Shown here: piece after piece, positions 8,957 to 17,320 of the stretch
Position numbering within the stretch: the stretch's first letter is position 1
How the letters are laid out: each line of letters begins with the position of its first letter
DNA from: Pavlovales sp. CCMP2436
Lineage: Eukaryota > Haptophyta > Pavlovophyceae > Pavlovales
Reading direction: 5' to 3'
Length of the DNA stretch: 17,735 nucleotides
NCBI GenBank assembly: GCA_026770615.1
Contig: MU631553.1
Span: forward strand, 112,197-129,931
The notes under the pieces: generated by a model
Told to the model about the DNA's origin: nothing
The model's database searches: none
Seen by the model: the letters and a program-made list of their open reading frames with translations, nothing else
Position numbers and translations under genes: made by a program

Positions 8957-9060
8957 TGTAAATATCTAGAAATACGTTCGTCCCCTGACAGGTCTCTACC
9001 GGACCCTAGCGTTGAAAAATCTCTCGGATCAAGGGACCTTTGCAGAGCACACGGATACCG
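8957..9060 (-). mobile_element. Internal fragment of the TA-type MITE family, inverted
   Basis: The words aaatatctagaaatacgt, gacaggtctc and cggatcaagggacctt match in order the reverse complement of 5868-5990 inside the MITE at 5757-6140. Neither terminal repeat is attached, so this is a truncated or related longer element. Confidence 0.7.
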
Positions 9061-9530
9061 TCCCTGGCACCGCTAAGCTGATCAGACACACGACAATCGA
9101 CGACTCTCTGACTGACGCGCTGACCGGCCACTGCTGCCTCTCGCTCGTCTCAAAATGCAGCTCGCCTGCGCACATGCCGCACCGGTGGCACATAATAAAC
9201 AGACGAATAACCTTCGGCAGCCTGTATCCCACAGACCACAGTGTGATTCTTGTCCACGAGGGGCACGAATCACACGGTGGGGGGCTCATTGTGGTCCCGG
9301 TCTACCCCTCCCCCTCAGGAAGGTGGGCCTCGGGCTCAATATGTTGGGGTGTGCTCTCGTGGCATTGCTCCTCCCTTTTGCGCTTTTGGTTCGCCTCTGC
9401 TCGCTGCTGAGCGGTGTGTGGCGGGCTCGTTGCTGTGTCGGGCCGCATCCCCGCGAAGATTTTTCGCGCCAAAAGCAAAATTAAAAACAGCTGCGAAGTG
9501 CCGAAGTGCCGTGAATCGTTCGGCGGCAGC
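9061..9530. other. Upstream region of the acidic protein gene; no gene seen
   Basis: Contains a 9-bp inverted repeat gtgtgattc / gaatcacac (9241-9249 and 9267-9275). A short tandem gaagtgcc word (near 9496-9510) lies just before the start codon. No supported open frame. Confidence 0.35.
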
Positions 9531-9953
9531 ATGGCAAAGAAGCAGGCCAAGGAGGGTGGTGCGGAGGACGCAGAGTTCGCACCGAAGGACGGCGCAGGCC
9601 TCGATGACGAGGACACGCTCGCCGAGGAGGAGAGGCTCGATGCCGAGGCCGGCGAGAGCAAGAAGGAAAAGGAGATCTCGCGGCTCGAGGAGGAGGCCGA
9701 CTTGCCCATCGAGGAGGTTCTGCGGCGCATGCAGGAGGGGGCGCCGGCGGGCGACGATGACGAGGAGGAGGAGGAGGCGGAGGAGGAGGACGACGATGAT
9801 GATGATGACGACGAGGACGATGATGACGACGACGAGGAGGGCGAGGAGGGCGAGGAGGGGGGGGACGACGACGAGGAGGGGGGGGGGGACGACGAGGAGG
9901 GCGAGGGTGAGGAAGCTGACGCGAAGCCTCCGGCAAAGAAGAAGAAGCTGTGA
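9531..9953 (+). CDS. Small, highly acidic nuclear-type protein with SWR1/SRCAP-like H2A.Z-binding-type segment
   Basis: 140 aa, single exon; the start is the first ATG of the MAKKQAKEGG frame after a GC-rich leader, and the in-frame upstream extension looks non-coding. Residues 25-34 (DDEDTLAEEE) and 49-67 (ISRLEEEADLPIEEVLRRM) match the spacing and style of the segment found before the ATPase of SWR1/SRCAP/PIE1 remodelers. That segment is known to bind H2A.Z-H2B. Residues 75-130 are almost wholly Asp/Glu/Gly, and the C-terminus PPAKKKKL* is a plausible nuclear localisation signal. I infer a small histone chaperone or remodeler-associated protein. The acidic tract is a low-complexity GAG/GAC repeat and may vary in length. 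It could instead be an unrelated acidic protein; the motif match is by eye. Confidence 0.7.
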   Translation: MAKKQAKEGGAEDAEFAPKDGAGLDDEDTLAEEERLDAEAGESKKEKEISRLEEEADLPIEEVLRRMQEGAPAGDDDEEEEEAEEEDDDDDDDDEDDDDDDEEGEEGEEGGDDDEEGGGDDEEGEGEEADAKPPAKKKKL

Positions 9954-10753
9954 GCGGAGTTCTTGCTCGCAGGTGTTGCGCAGAACTGCATGCGCTGAGC
10001 ACGCGCGACAACGAACATCTCCGGTTGCGCTGAGCAGAGACAACGAGAACCCACGGCTTGGTCTGTGGGTTCGCAGTTCACACCCATGGCGGTCGGCCGC
10101 CGGTTGCGGATCGTCATGGGTGTGGCTCGCTTCCCTGGCGGGTGCGAAGCAACTAGCATCTTCGTCTAGTTTATCTGTCACTGTCAGACCGTCATTGCAG
10201 TAAGCTACTAAGCCATAGCCATGGGTAAAGACCATAGGCATATGTAAGACGATGCTGCTCCCTGCGGCCGTCACGGCAGGGCTGCGGCGGCCGAGGCGGG
10301 GCGTGGGGGCCGAGGCGCACACACTCACACCCTTTGGTGTGAGTGCTGGTGCATGAGGGTTTGGGTCGATCGCTCGACCTCAGCATGACGTCGACCAAGC
10401 CAGTGACAGAAAAACACCTGTTGAAGTTGAACCATGCTGAGCCGCTAATATATATGTAAGTTACGAAGTCTAACTTATTCCTTAGCTGTTAACTAGCTTT
10501 AGCTTATAATGACCGTTCAAAATAATGTGATCCGTGTGCATTATCATCATGCTGGGAAACGCATACTGTCTTATCTAATGCGCGTGCAAGTTCTGGTAAG
10601 CTTCAGCTTGAGACTCAGCGTCTGCGCAGCGATAGTATGCCGCCGAGCGCAGACACGAGCGCCACACACCACTTTGATGACATCGGTTTCGTCGCGCTCG
10701 GGGATCGCGCACGGTCCGTCGCGATATCACCGATAAAAAATCCACGCGCGACA
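9954..10753. other. Intergenic region with two hairpins
   Basis: A 10-bp perfect inverted repeat cacacccatg / catgggtgtg lies at 10079-10088 and 10115-10124. A tight hairpin cactcacacc-cttt-ggtgtgagtg lies at 10322-10345 with a 4-nt loop. Both are downstream of the acidic protein gene and upstream (genomically) of the minus-strand DUF711 stop. No gene is seen. Confidence 0.4.
10322..10345. repeat. Perfect 10-bp stem, 4-nt loop hairpin
   Basis: cactcacacc and ggtgtgagtg pair perfectly around cttt. It lies between the convergent ends of the acidic protein gene (+) and the DUF711 gene (-), so it could act in RNA 3'-end formation of either; this is inference only. Confidence 0.6.
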
Positions 10754-12517
10754 TCAGCGCAAGCCCTCCGCCACGGGCGGGTCAAGCGGCAGCGCGGCCG
10801 AGTCCACGAAAAACGGGCAGCTGAACAGAACGGGGTCCAGCGGATTCGGCGCCGCAGCGGCGGGCCACACGCGCGCTGATAACGGCTTCTTCAAGCGCGC
10901 ACTCATCGACGCAACGTCGCAATAAAGCGCCGCGAGCTGCTCCGCACTCGCCCCGGCAGGCACGATGACTGTGTCGATGCCAGTTCCGCACACGGCTGAG
11001 TTGAGGAGCAGCGAGCTGATCGGCAGCGCACCGCGCGCCGCGAGCTGGGCGAGGCCGGTGTCCTCCGTCTGAGGGAGCACTGCGAGGAAGAGTAGGTCGC
11101 GCGGGGGGGAGGGAGGGAGGAAGAGGGTCAGCTTTTAGCATCTTTAGCAGCTGTAGCAGCAGCGAGGCGGGGTGGGGGGTGGGGGGCAGGAGAGTGGGAG
11201 AGGGGGGGTGTAGGGGGGTGAAGGGGGGGCAGTAGGGTGGGAGAGGGGGCGAGAGCTTGCGCGCACTCAATCCGCAGTAGCCCACGAGTCTGAAGGGCAG
11301 CTGCTTCAGAACGCCAGTCACCAGCGCGCAAAGCGCGAGCGTCCCCGCGCCCCCGAACGGCCCAAGGCCCACCGCCTCGAATGCGACAACCAGCGAGTCC
11401 TCGGGACGTGCCGCGGAGGCGACGGATGAATCGGTGCCTTCGAGTTTTATGCGAAGATTCCAATTTAAGACGTGAAAAATATATATAAAATTTGATTAAC
11501 AGGTGCTAATGTGAATGCAGTAGATTATGACGATGGACGGACTAGTAATGGTTTGGATAATGTACAATTCAACAATATAAACGTACCCGCGAACGTGACC
11601 CCCGGGCACACCCGCTCGAGCCGCAGTCCCAACGCCTCAAGCTGCCCGACAGCATCGCCGAACTCCTTCTCGAGCTCGCGCTTGGCCGCGCTCAGCACCG
11701 TGCCGCCTAGCTGCGGGCTTAGCCGCGCGCAGGGGCTGGCCCCCGGGTCGGCGAGTGCGCGGGCGCGTGAGAAAGCCGTTACGAGCAGATCGGAGTTCTC
11801 GCACGCAAACGCGAAAGCGGGCGTGCGCCAGGCGCTGCCCGCGGGGGAGACACGCAGCGCGTCCTCGCCCAGAGGTGGTGCATACGCTCCAGGGAAGAAG
11901 GGAGAACCCGCACCGAGCCCGCAGGTGATCGCGATTTTAAAACAGAAGGGAGCGCCTGCGAGAGGACCCTCGACCACCTCCCCCCCCGTCGAGCGCGTCG
12001 CCGCGTTGATCGCGAGGACGAGCTGCGCGCACTCGTGCGCGCGGACAAAGTCTGGGAGGCCGTCAGCGCTGCAGTGCATCATCACGCTGGCGAAGAGCCG
12101 GCTCGTCGAAGTGATGGCCTGCACGAGCAAGCCAAGGACAAGGCTGCTGTCGACTTGTCCCAGAGAGGCGATCACCGAAACGCCACCGCCGAGCGCCACC
12201 TCGAGCGCCGCCAGTCGAGCGTCGAGCGCGCGCAGCTGCGCAAGTGCTGCCGCCGGATCCGACGCCGCCCACTGCTCGAACCCGTTGGTAGCGAGGCGCG
12301 CCATCTGCAGATCAACATCCTGCGCGCGCAGCTCGGCGATGGCCGCGCGGAAGAAGTTGGCCGCATCGTCCACGCCTTTGGTCACATCTTCGAAGCTCTT
12401 GGCGCTGATGAAATACGTTACCGCGCGGACCTTTATCTCCCACGACTTTGCAGCGCGTGACCTAAGCCCCTGACCGTGCGAAGCCCTCACGACTTTGCAG
12501 CGCGTTCGCGTGGGCAC
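10754..12517 (-). CDS. DUF711/UPF0210 family protein, three exons (5' end uncertain)
   Basis: On the minus strand, exons 12517-11587, 11437-11267 and 11079-10754 join in phase (1, then 1) through GT-AG introns of 149 and 187 bp to give ~475 aa. The family is recognisable by KVRAVTYFISAKSFED near the N-terminus, LATNGFEQW, SPFFPGAYA, the VSPAGSAW/FACENSDLL stretch, VTFAGTDSSVAS across junction 1, VGYCGLMLPQTED across junction 2, and NSAVCGTGIDTV, LKKPLSARVWP and FSCPFFVDS at the end. The family has a pyruvate-formate-lyase-like fold and no settled function. Full-length homologues start close to KVRAVTYF. No in-frame ATG is found here: the nominal start is a GTG, so a short upstream exon is likely (an acceptor-like ctttcag lies near 12533). 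An 18-bp repeat duplicates the exon head. It is divergent from the VTT gene, 193 bp away. Confidence 0.85.
12441..12505 (-). repeat. 18-bp direct repeat at the head of the DUF711 exon 1
   Basis: The minus-strand word acgcgctgcaaagtcgtg occurs at 12458-12441 and at 12505-12488, 47 bp apart. The inner copy leads directly into GGAGATAAAGGTCCGC, which encodes the start of the conserved domain. If the true acceptor is the AAAG within this word, this is another truncated exon-head copy like those in the AAA+ gene. Confidence 0.6.
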
Positions 12518-12710
12518 GGTGTGAGACTTCTTCTGAAAGCTGTTTTTTAAACTACGACTTCCAGGTGGTTGTGGGGGGGGGCACGGCTAGCAGGCGGGTA
12601 TCTACCCCCTGCTTCGGTTCGCCGCGGGAGCGACAGCTATCTGAAGCTTGGCGCGCCACAGCAGGATTTAAAATGCAAGCGATCTCTCGCTCCGCTCCGC
12701 ACTGCCGAGC
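12518..12710. promoter_or_regulatory. Divergent promoter region between DUF711 and VTT genes
   Basis: The 193 bp between the nominal starts of the two divergent genes must hold the promoters of both, unless the DUF711 gene has an extra 5' exon overlapping the VTT gene. It contains a G10 run (near 12572-12581) and a T-rich/A-rich patch (12542-12551). No specific factor site is recognised. Confidence 0.4.
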
Positions 12711-13625
12711 ATGCGGCAAGCCAACCACCTCGTGGTTGCTGTGTGCGCCGTGTGCGCCGCGCGCGTCTCGGCCTCGCCGGGGCTGAACATCGTTGGGGAG
12801 GGGTCGGGGCAGGGGCCGCCCTCGCTCTCTCTCCGCCGCGGCAAGCCTGCCGTCAGCGGTGCGCCCCCGCCGCGGTCCGCGGCGGGCGCCGAGTGGGAGC
12901 TGGGTAAGGGCGCCGCGGCCGTCGGCACGATCGCGGGCGTGGGCATCGCAAGCGAGATGACGCAGTACGCGAACACGGCGTTGTTGATAGCTTACCTCCG
13001 CCACCGCACCGGGCTTGACGTGCCCGGGCTCGTCGACGCCGCCGTGGCGCGCGCCAAGGCACTCGGCTTCGGCGCGTACGTGTGGTATGGGCTGGCGGTC
13101 GTCTCTTTCCAAGTCCTGCCCTTCCAGCTCTCCGCCTTCATCGCGGTGCTCTTCGCCGGCGTGCTGTTCGGCGTGTGGAAGGGCACGCTCATCGTCACGC
13201 TTGCCTGCGCCACATCGGCGCTCATCTCTCGCTCGCTCGCGCAGACGGTGCAGCAGCGTTGGCCGTCGATCAACCTGGGCATGTTTGGCAAGCGGATGGC
13301 CGCGCTCGAGGCGCGGCTGGGCAAGGCGCACGTCGGCACCGCGACTGCCGTGGTCGCGCTGCTGCGACTGAGTCCCATGTTCCCCTTCGTGCCGACCAAC
13401 TACCTGCTCGGTCTCACGAGCATTGACCCGCGCGCTGTGTTCGCGGGTACCTTTCTCGGCTGCTTGCTGCCGCAGGCCGCGATCGTCTCCGCCGGTGTCG
13501 TCGGCGCGTCCGCCCTCGGCGGGAGCATAAGCGTGCCGCCCAAGCTCGCGGCGATGGGTGCGCTCGCGACGGTGGCGGCGATGTGGCTCCTCGGCAAGCT
13601 CTCCCAGCAGGCGCTCGACTCGTGA
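12711..13625 (+). CDS. VTT/DedA (SNARE-associated Golgi, TVP38/TMEM64-type) membrane protein
   Basis: 304 aa, single exon. Residues 1-21 form a short hydrophobic signal-like segment ending ARVSA. It is followed by a Gly/Ser/Pro/Arg-rich stretch (22-60) that could be a targeting presequence, as in algae with plastids of secondary origin, though this is inference. The VTT domain is clear: FAGVLFGVWKGT (148-159), a second hydrophobic stretch with CATSALISR (166-174), LLRLSPMFPFVPTNY (217-231), GLTSIDPRAVFAGTFLG (234-250) and a final membrane segment (279-294). The family are multi-pass proteins of Golgi, ER, plastid or bacterial inner membranes, linked to lipid scrambling or transport. The start is the first ATG in frame; a 38-codon upstream ORF (12673-12786) in another frame overlaps it and might dampen translation. 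Confidence 0.88.
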   Translation: MRQANHLVVAVCAVCAARVSASPGLNIVGEGSGQGPPSLSLRRGKPAVSGAPPPRSAAGAEWELGKGAAAVGTIAGVGIASEMTQYANTALLIAYLRHRTGLDVPGLVDAAVARAKALGFGAYVWYGLAVVSFQVLPFQLSAFIAVLFAGVLFGVWKGTLIVTLACATSALISRSLAQTVQQRWPSINLGMFGKRMAALEARLGKAHVGTATAVVALLRLSPMFPFVPTNYLLGLTSIDPRAVFAGTFLGCLLPQAAIVSAGVVGASALGGSISVPPKLAAMGALATVAAMWLLGKLSQQALDS

Positions 13626-13957
13626 AGACCTCGAGCGGCTCTGGCCGCAGAGGTGGGCCTGCTCAAGCTGGCCGCGCCCGCACCCGGACACTCGCAACTC
13701 ACCGAGCCATCCAGGTCGGTGCCGAGGCGCGAGCGGCAGCCGGCTGCAGATCCCGACGTTCAGCCTTGCACGCGTCGCCCTCGCTCATACTTGCTGCTAG
13801 CGCCAGCAGTTGGCCCTCGCTCACTTTGCTTACGTAGTTATACTAACGTCTTAACCCTTATCATTGGTCACGTTTTGACATTCAGGTCCTAACTGAGCTA
13901 TATAAGGTCGAGAGAAGGCACTTGATGGCCTACTGGGGGATAGCATGTAGCCTAAAT
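13626..13957. other. Intergenic region downstream of the VTT gene
   Basis: GC-rich for about 180 bp after the stop, then mixed composition up to the transposon end. No gene or clear repeat is seen. Confidence 0.35.
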
Positions 13958-15776
13958 GGGTGTCGAAATCCGAATTAGTGGCTAGTCCGGGGGAATTTCG
14001 AAAAAAGTCCAGTAGATGTTTTGTGAGCAACTCAGGAACCGGAGGTGGTGCTGTCAAGCTGCTGGCGAAGGCACGCTGCGCGTGCATCAAGCCGCGCCGC
14101 TCGGCGGAGTGCGACTGCAAAATCTGCTCGGTCGTGCACCACAACCTGCCCATTTCAAGAAATCGCGGCAAGTATGGCGGAAGCACGCCGCGCAGACGGG
14201 CGTTTGCGCCTGCGGCACCTGCTCGGAGCCCGCCGTGAAGGAGGCGTGGCTCGGCATAACCAAGTCGCTGCGGGCGCTCGAGGCCACGCTCCTCCTGCGC
14301 GGCAAGGTGGTCTACCTACAGATCTCCTCCGCCGAGGGCCCGCCGTTTGCCATGCACCACCGCGCGTGCACGCGCGATGATTGCGGGCACGCCAAGCCGC
14401 TGGCCTTCCGGCCTCTGTGCCCGGGCCGCGCGAATGGCAATGACACGCCGTGCGGCTGGGCGAGAGCGTTCCCCAAGCAGTGCCCGATCGAGTACTCCGA
14501 GAACGAGCGCATGCGCTGGCACGCGTGGGAGCCGCTTCTGAGGGGCACGAGCAAGGACGGCGTCCCGTTTAATTCGGATGAGCTCGTGCCGCGCGACGGC
14601 GCCAGCGCGCAGTTCATGCGCGAGTTCCGCGCAGATGTCGAGACGTACATGCCACACATCTGGGAGGTGCGGCTCATGCGACACGCGGTGTGGCTGTTTG
14701 AGGAGCGCAAGGACCAGGTGACCGCCACGCGCCACAGCGACTGCGCCTCGCATGTGCCTATCGTGCGCGCGAGCACCGCCACGTGCGCGAGCAAGGAGTC
14801 GATCAACAACTGCGTGAGCGTGATCGGCATCAAGCCGCGCAACGTTGAGGTGCCGCTTCGCCGCCAAGCACACGCCGCTGCCGAGGGCGAGCCGAGCACT
14901 CGCACCGCCCGTCGGCAGACCATCCTCATCGCGTTCGGCATGTTTGCCAACACGAACAAGCCCGACGCGCGCTCCTTCAACGTGCAGGCCGCTGACCTCG
15001 ACGTGATCCTTAAGGCCGGCGAGTCCATCCACGGTGAGTGGTTCTACATGGGCAAGCGGCTGCCGGGCGGCAAGCTACGCGCAGAGCTGCCGGCCGCCAT
15101 CACTGACTACGAGGGGCCGCAGCCGTTCTTCCCCGAGATGAAGCGTGTGATGGAGGTGACGGACGGGGCTCTATCGCAGTTCGACAACAGGACGCACTAC
15201 CACCAGGTAACCTCACCCCATCCCTCCCCCCATACCCACCCACACCCACACACCACTCTGACCTATGAAATCACCCCTATTTTATGAATACAGACCGCCG
15301 TGTGGAGGGCACAGTCACACTGGGACATCATCCGCGCTGCCATCAAGCTGGTCACGATGCACGGCAAGAGCGTGTGCGACGGCGTGAGCAACGCGCCCAA
15401 AAACGCGCTCGTGGAGGCGGGCGTCCAGGGCCTGCTCGTCGAGCCAGGCGCGCGCGGCGCCCTGCTATACCTCGCGGAGGCCAAGCAGACGCCGTCCAAG
15501 GCCAAGATCGACGGCGGCGGTTATTGGCAGGCGGACGGTATCCTCTACGGCTACTACGACCCGTCGCTCTTCACCGCTTCGGCCGTCCCCGACGTGGTAC
15601 CGTTCGTTGGTTCGAGCAAGGTGCACATGAGCTGTGGCCTGTGCATAGACGACGATTCACGAATCTGCAACTAACTCCACGGTACCATCTCCGGTTCCTG
15701 AGTTGCTCCGGAGGATTTTCGCCGGACTTTTTTCGAATTTTCCTCCGGACTGGCCACTAATTCGGATTTTGACCCC
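13958..15776 (+). mobile_element. 1.8-kb DNA transposon with long terminal inverted repeats
   Basis: The left end (13958-14010: gggtgtcgaaatccgaatta then gtggctagtccggggg then cgaaaaaagtcc) is mirrored at 15724-15776, with only a handful of mismatches. An inner block continues the inverted repeat: gagcaactcaggaaccggag (14025-14044) matches ctccggttcctgagttgctc (15689-15708). The element encloses one transposase-like gene. The flanks show no clean target duplication (aaat versus atat). The outer ~22 bp are the same as those of the MITE at 2331-2739, which has a ttac duplication. Confidence 0.88.
13960..15674 (+). pseudogene. DDE-like transposase of the element, two exons, one frameshift
   Basis: Exon 15294-15674 joins 5' sequence ending at 15206 via an 87-bp GT-AG intron (phase 0). 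The 5' part has two Cys clusters: CACIKPRRSAECDCKIC (from 14077) and CACGTCSEP (from about 14206). They lie in different frames; the switch falls at 14146-14151, consistent with loss of one C in a CCC run. Candidate acidic residues are Asp at 14739 (RHSDCAS), Asp at 15162 (EVTDGALSQF) and Asp at 15378 (HGKSVCDG). This order and the QF...HYHQTAVW context resemble eukaryotic transposon proteins with DDE/RNase H-like catalytic cores; I cannot name the superfamily. No clear ATG precedes the first Cys cluster, and the upstream frame runs into the terminal repeat. The last codons (DDSRICN) lie in the subterminal repeat shared with the MITE. Probably inactive unless the shift is a sequencing error. 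Confidence 0.7.
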
Positions 15777-16102
15777 ATATTGTGGGTGTTGCCATGAGTG
15801 CCCTTAGAAGCCTGGGCTGCCTGACCTCATTATCCCGTAGAGGCGTAAAAACATATAAAACGGGACGCATATTATTGCCATTGGTCACCAGACACCAGCG
15901 CCCATCCGAGGGCCTGAAGGCCCCTGGCAGCGAAAACTGGCGGCGAGTGGGGGTACGGGGGAACTCTCTCCCGTCACCCCCTGGGTGGGGGCCACGCCTT
16001 TTTGGCCTCCTTCCACTCCGCAATGAAGTCACGGACCAGGTTGTGTAGCCTAGCAGGTGCCCTCCAGCTTGCTCGAGCTCGGCCGCACGCGCAACCACCA
16101 CG
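15777..16102. other. No recognisable gene
   Basis: A minus-strand segment near 16050-15975 translates as LVRDFIAEWKEAKKA and looks protein-like, but it is isolated and its frame upstream enters a palindromic repeat. A short hairpin (gggcc-tgaa-ggccc, near 15910-15925) is present. Nothing further is supported. Confidence 0.3.
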
Positions 16103-16105
16103 CGT

Positions 16106-16266
16106 CCGCCGGCTCTTAGAAAAGGCGTAACGTACGGATATTATCCGCGGGCCCCGTGGGGCCCCGTGGGCCCCCGGGCTATGTGACAAGTTAGTTATAT
16201 GTTAGTCACATAGGCGCCTCCGGCGGGGCCCCCGGGGGCCCTGCGGGGCTTTCTAAGAGCCGGCGG
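16106..16266. mobile_element. 161-bp palindromic element with nested hairpins
   Basis: Perfect 17-bp terminal inverted repeats ccgccggctcttagaaa (16106-16122) and its complement (16250-16266) are flanked by cgt on both sides (16103-16105 and 16267-16269), a possible 3-bp target duplication. Inside, ctatgtgac and gtcacatag form a second inverted repeat around tataact-like sequence, and G/C blocks (gggccccgtg repeated) add further pairing. It has the form of a tiny MITE or a structured RNA/DNA element. Confidence 0.6.
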
Positions 16267-16269
16267 CGT

Positions 16270-16680
16270 CCGGCCATGCGCTCAGCGACCTCTGCGGTGG
16301 TTCGGCAGTTTCACAGACGGGCCTCGCCAGTCCCTTCCCAAAGTCTGGACATTGTTGAGGAACCCTGCTGTACTGCAGGGTCCGGTGCGTCCGCATGCTA
16401 ATGAGCGACGCGAGAGTCTAGACGAGAGTTACATTGAGTTGGCTCAGCGAGCTAAATTTAGAATGAAAAAGGAAAGTGTAATTGCTTTTCCTGTGGAACC
16501 CTTTCTGGCATGTTCCTTACAGCCCGGGAAAGCCCGGACTGGGGACTCGGACTGGCGATAATCGAAGCCCGGATTCCTAGTGGTCGGAATCCTTACTTTG
16601 ACACACCCCCTCGATTGAGCAGGTAGGTGGCCGATGCCGTTGATAACAGGGCATGTTCTTGAACACCAGGTGATGGCATG
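16270..16680. other. No recognisable gene; short inverted repeats
   Basis: An open frame at 16352-16561 (69 aa) has no recognised domain. A small inverted repeat ggattcc / ggaatcc lies near 16571-16592. The word gacacaccccct (near 16600) recurs near 17440 before a similar gca..aggtgg sequence, suggesting a dispersed repeat. Confidence 0.3.
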
Positions 16681-17056
16681 AGCAAGTCCCAGCGGTGGCG
16701 CCAGGATCGAGACGATGAACGAGTCCTAGCGGTGGCGCCAGGATCGCGAGGATTGGTCCTTGAAGAGGATGTGCAGCTGCATCTTGAAGCGGATGTGCGG
16801 CTGGACCTTGGAGAGGATCTGCGGCTGGATGGCGGGAGCCTGTAGCAGCAGCGAGAGCGCGAACGGCTCAGGCGCTGCTACGTCGGAGCGTGCAGCTGCG
16901 AGAGCGTGCCGGTGGCGGCAGAGCGAGCCGGTGACGGCGAAGTGCGTGCCGCTGCGAGAGCGTGCCGGTGACGGTGGAGCGTGCAGCTGCGGGAGCGTGC
17001 CGGTGACGGCAGAGCGCGCTGGTAATGGCGTGCGTGCCGATAACGGCGAAGCCTAA
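16681..17056. repeat. Short tandem repeats (37-bp pair, 24-bp triplet, GC-rich minisatellite)
   Basis: agcggtggcgccaggatcg occurs twice, 37 bp apart (from 16685 and 16722). A 24-bp unit beginning cttgaag/cttggag repeats at about 16759, 16783 and 16807, reading on the + strand as an 8-aa unit LKRMCGW-like. It is followed by an irregular GC-rich array built on gagcgtgccggtgacggc. The + strand stays open to 17056 but this is likely a repeat effect. Confidence 0.7.
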
Positions 17057-17320
17057 AGCGCGTCAGAGCGCGCCGAGGTCAAAGGAGTCGCGTGCATGAA
17101 GTGCAGCGGCGACGAGGCCGTTAGCGCGTCAGAGCGCGTCGAAGCCGAAGGAGTCGCGTGCATGTAGTGCAGCGGCGACGAGGTCGCTAGCGCGTCAGAG
17201 TGCGCCGAGGCCGAAGGAGTCGCGTGCATGTAGTGCAGCGGCGACGAGGCCGCTAGCACGTCAGAGCGCGCCGTCAGAGCGCGCCGAGGCCGAAGGAGTC
17301 GTGCATGTAGTGCAGCGGCG
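17057..17320. repeat. 66-bp tandem repeat array, about four units
   Basis: Units begin at about 17057, 17123, 17189 and 17255 with agcgcgtcagagcgcg-like sequence and contain gtgcatgtagtgcagcggcg. On the minus strand each unit encodes a 22-aa repeat with SSPLHYMHATPSAS. The last unit carries a 13-bp duplication (gtcagagcgcgcc at 17260-17272 and 17273-17285) and a 2-nt deletion near 17300, which break the minus-strand frame. Confidence 0.85.

Noticed and set aside
9302..10328. Long open frames on both strands over the acidic gene
   Set aside because: Ser- or Arg-rich shadows of the GAG/GAC repeat encoding the acidic tract.
12552..13697. 381-aa minus-strand open frame
   Set aside because: Arg/His/Glu-rich antisense of the VTT gene, which has recognisable domain motifs on the + strand.
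14312..15032. Two 238-aa minus-strand open frames
   Set aside because: Antisense shadows of the transposase-like coding region.
15974..16189. Minus-strand frame with LVRDFIAEWKEAKKA
   Set aside because: Only about 20 residues look protein-like and the upstream part is the palindromic element; not enough to call an exon.
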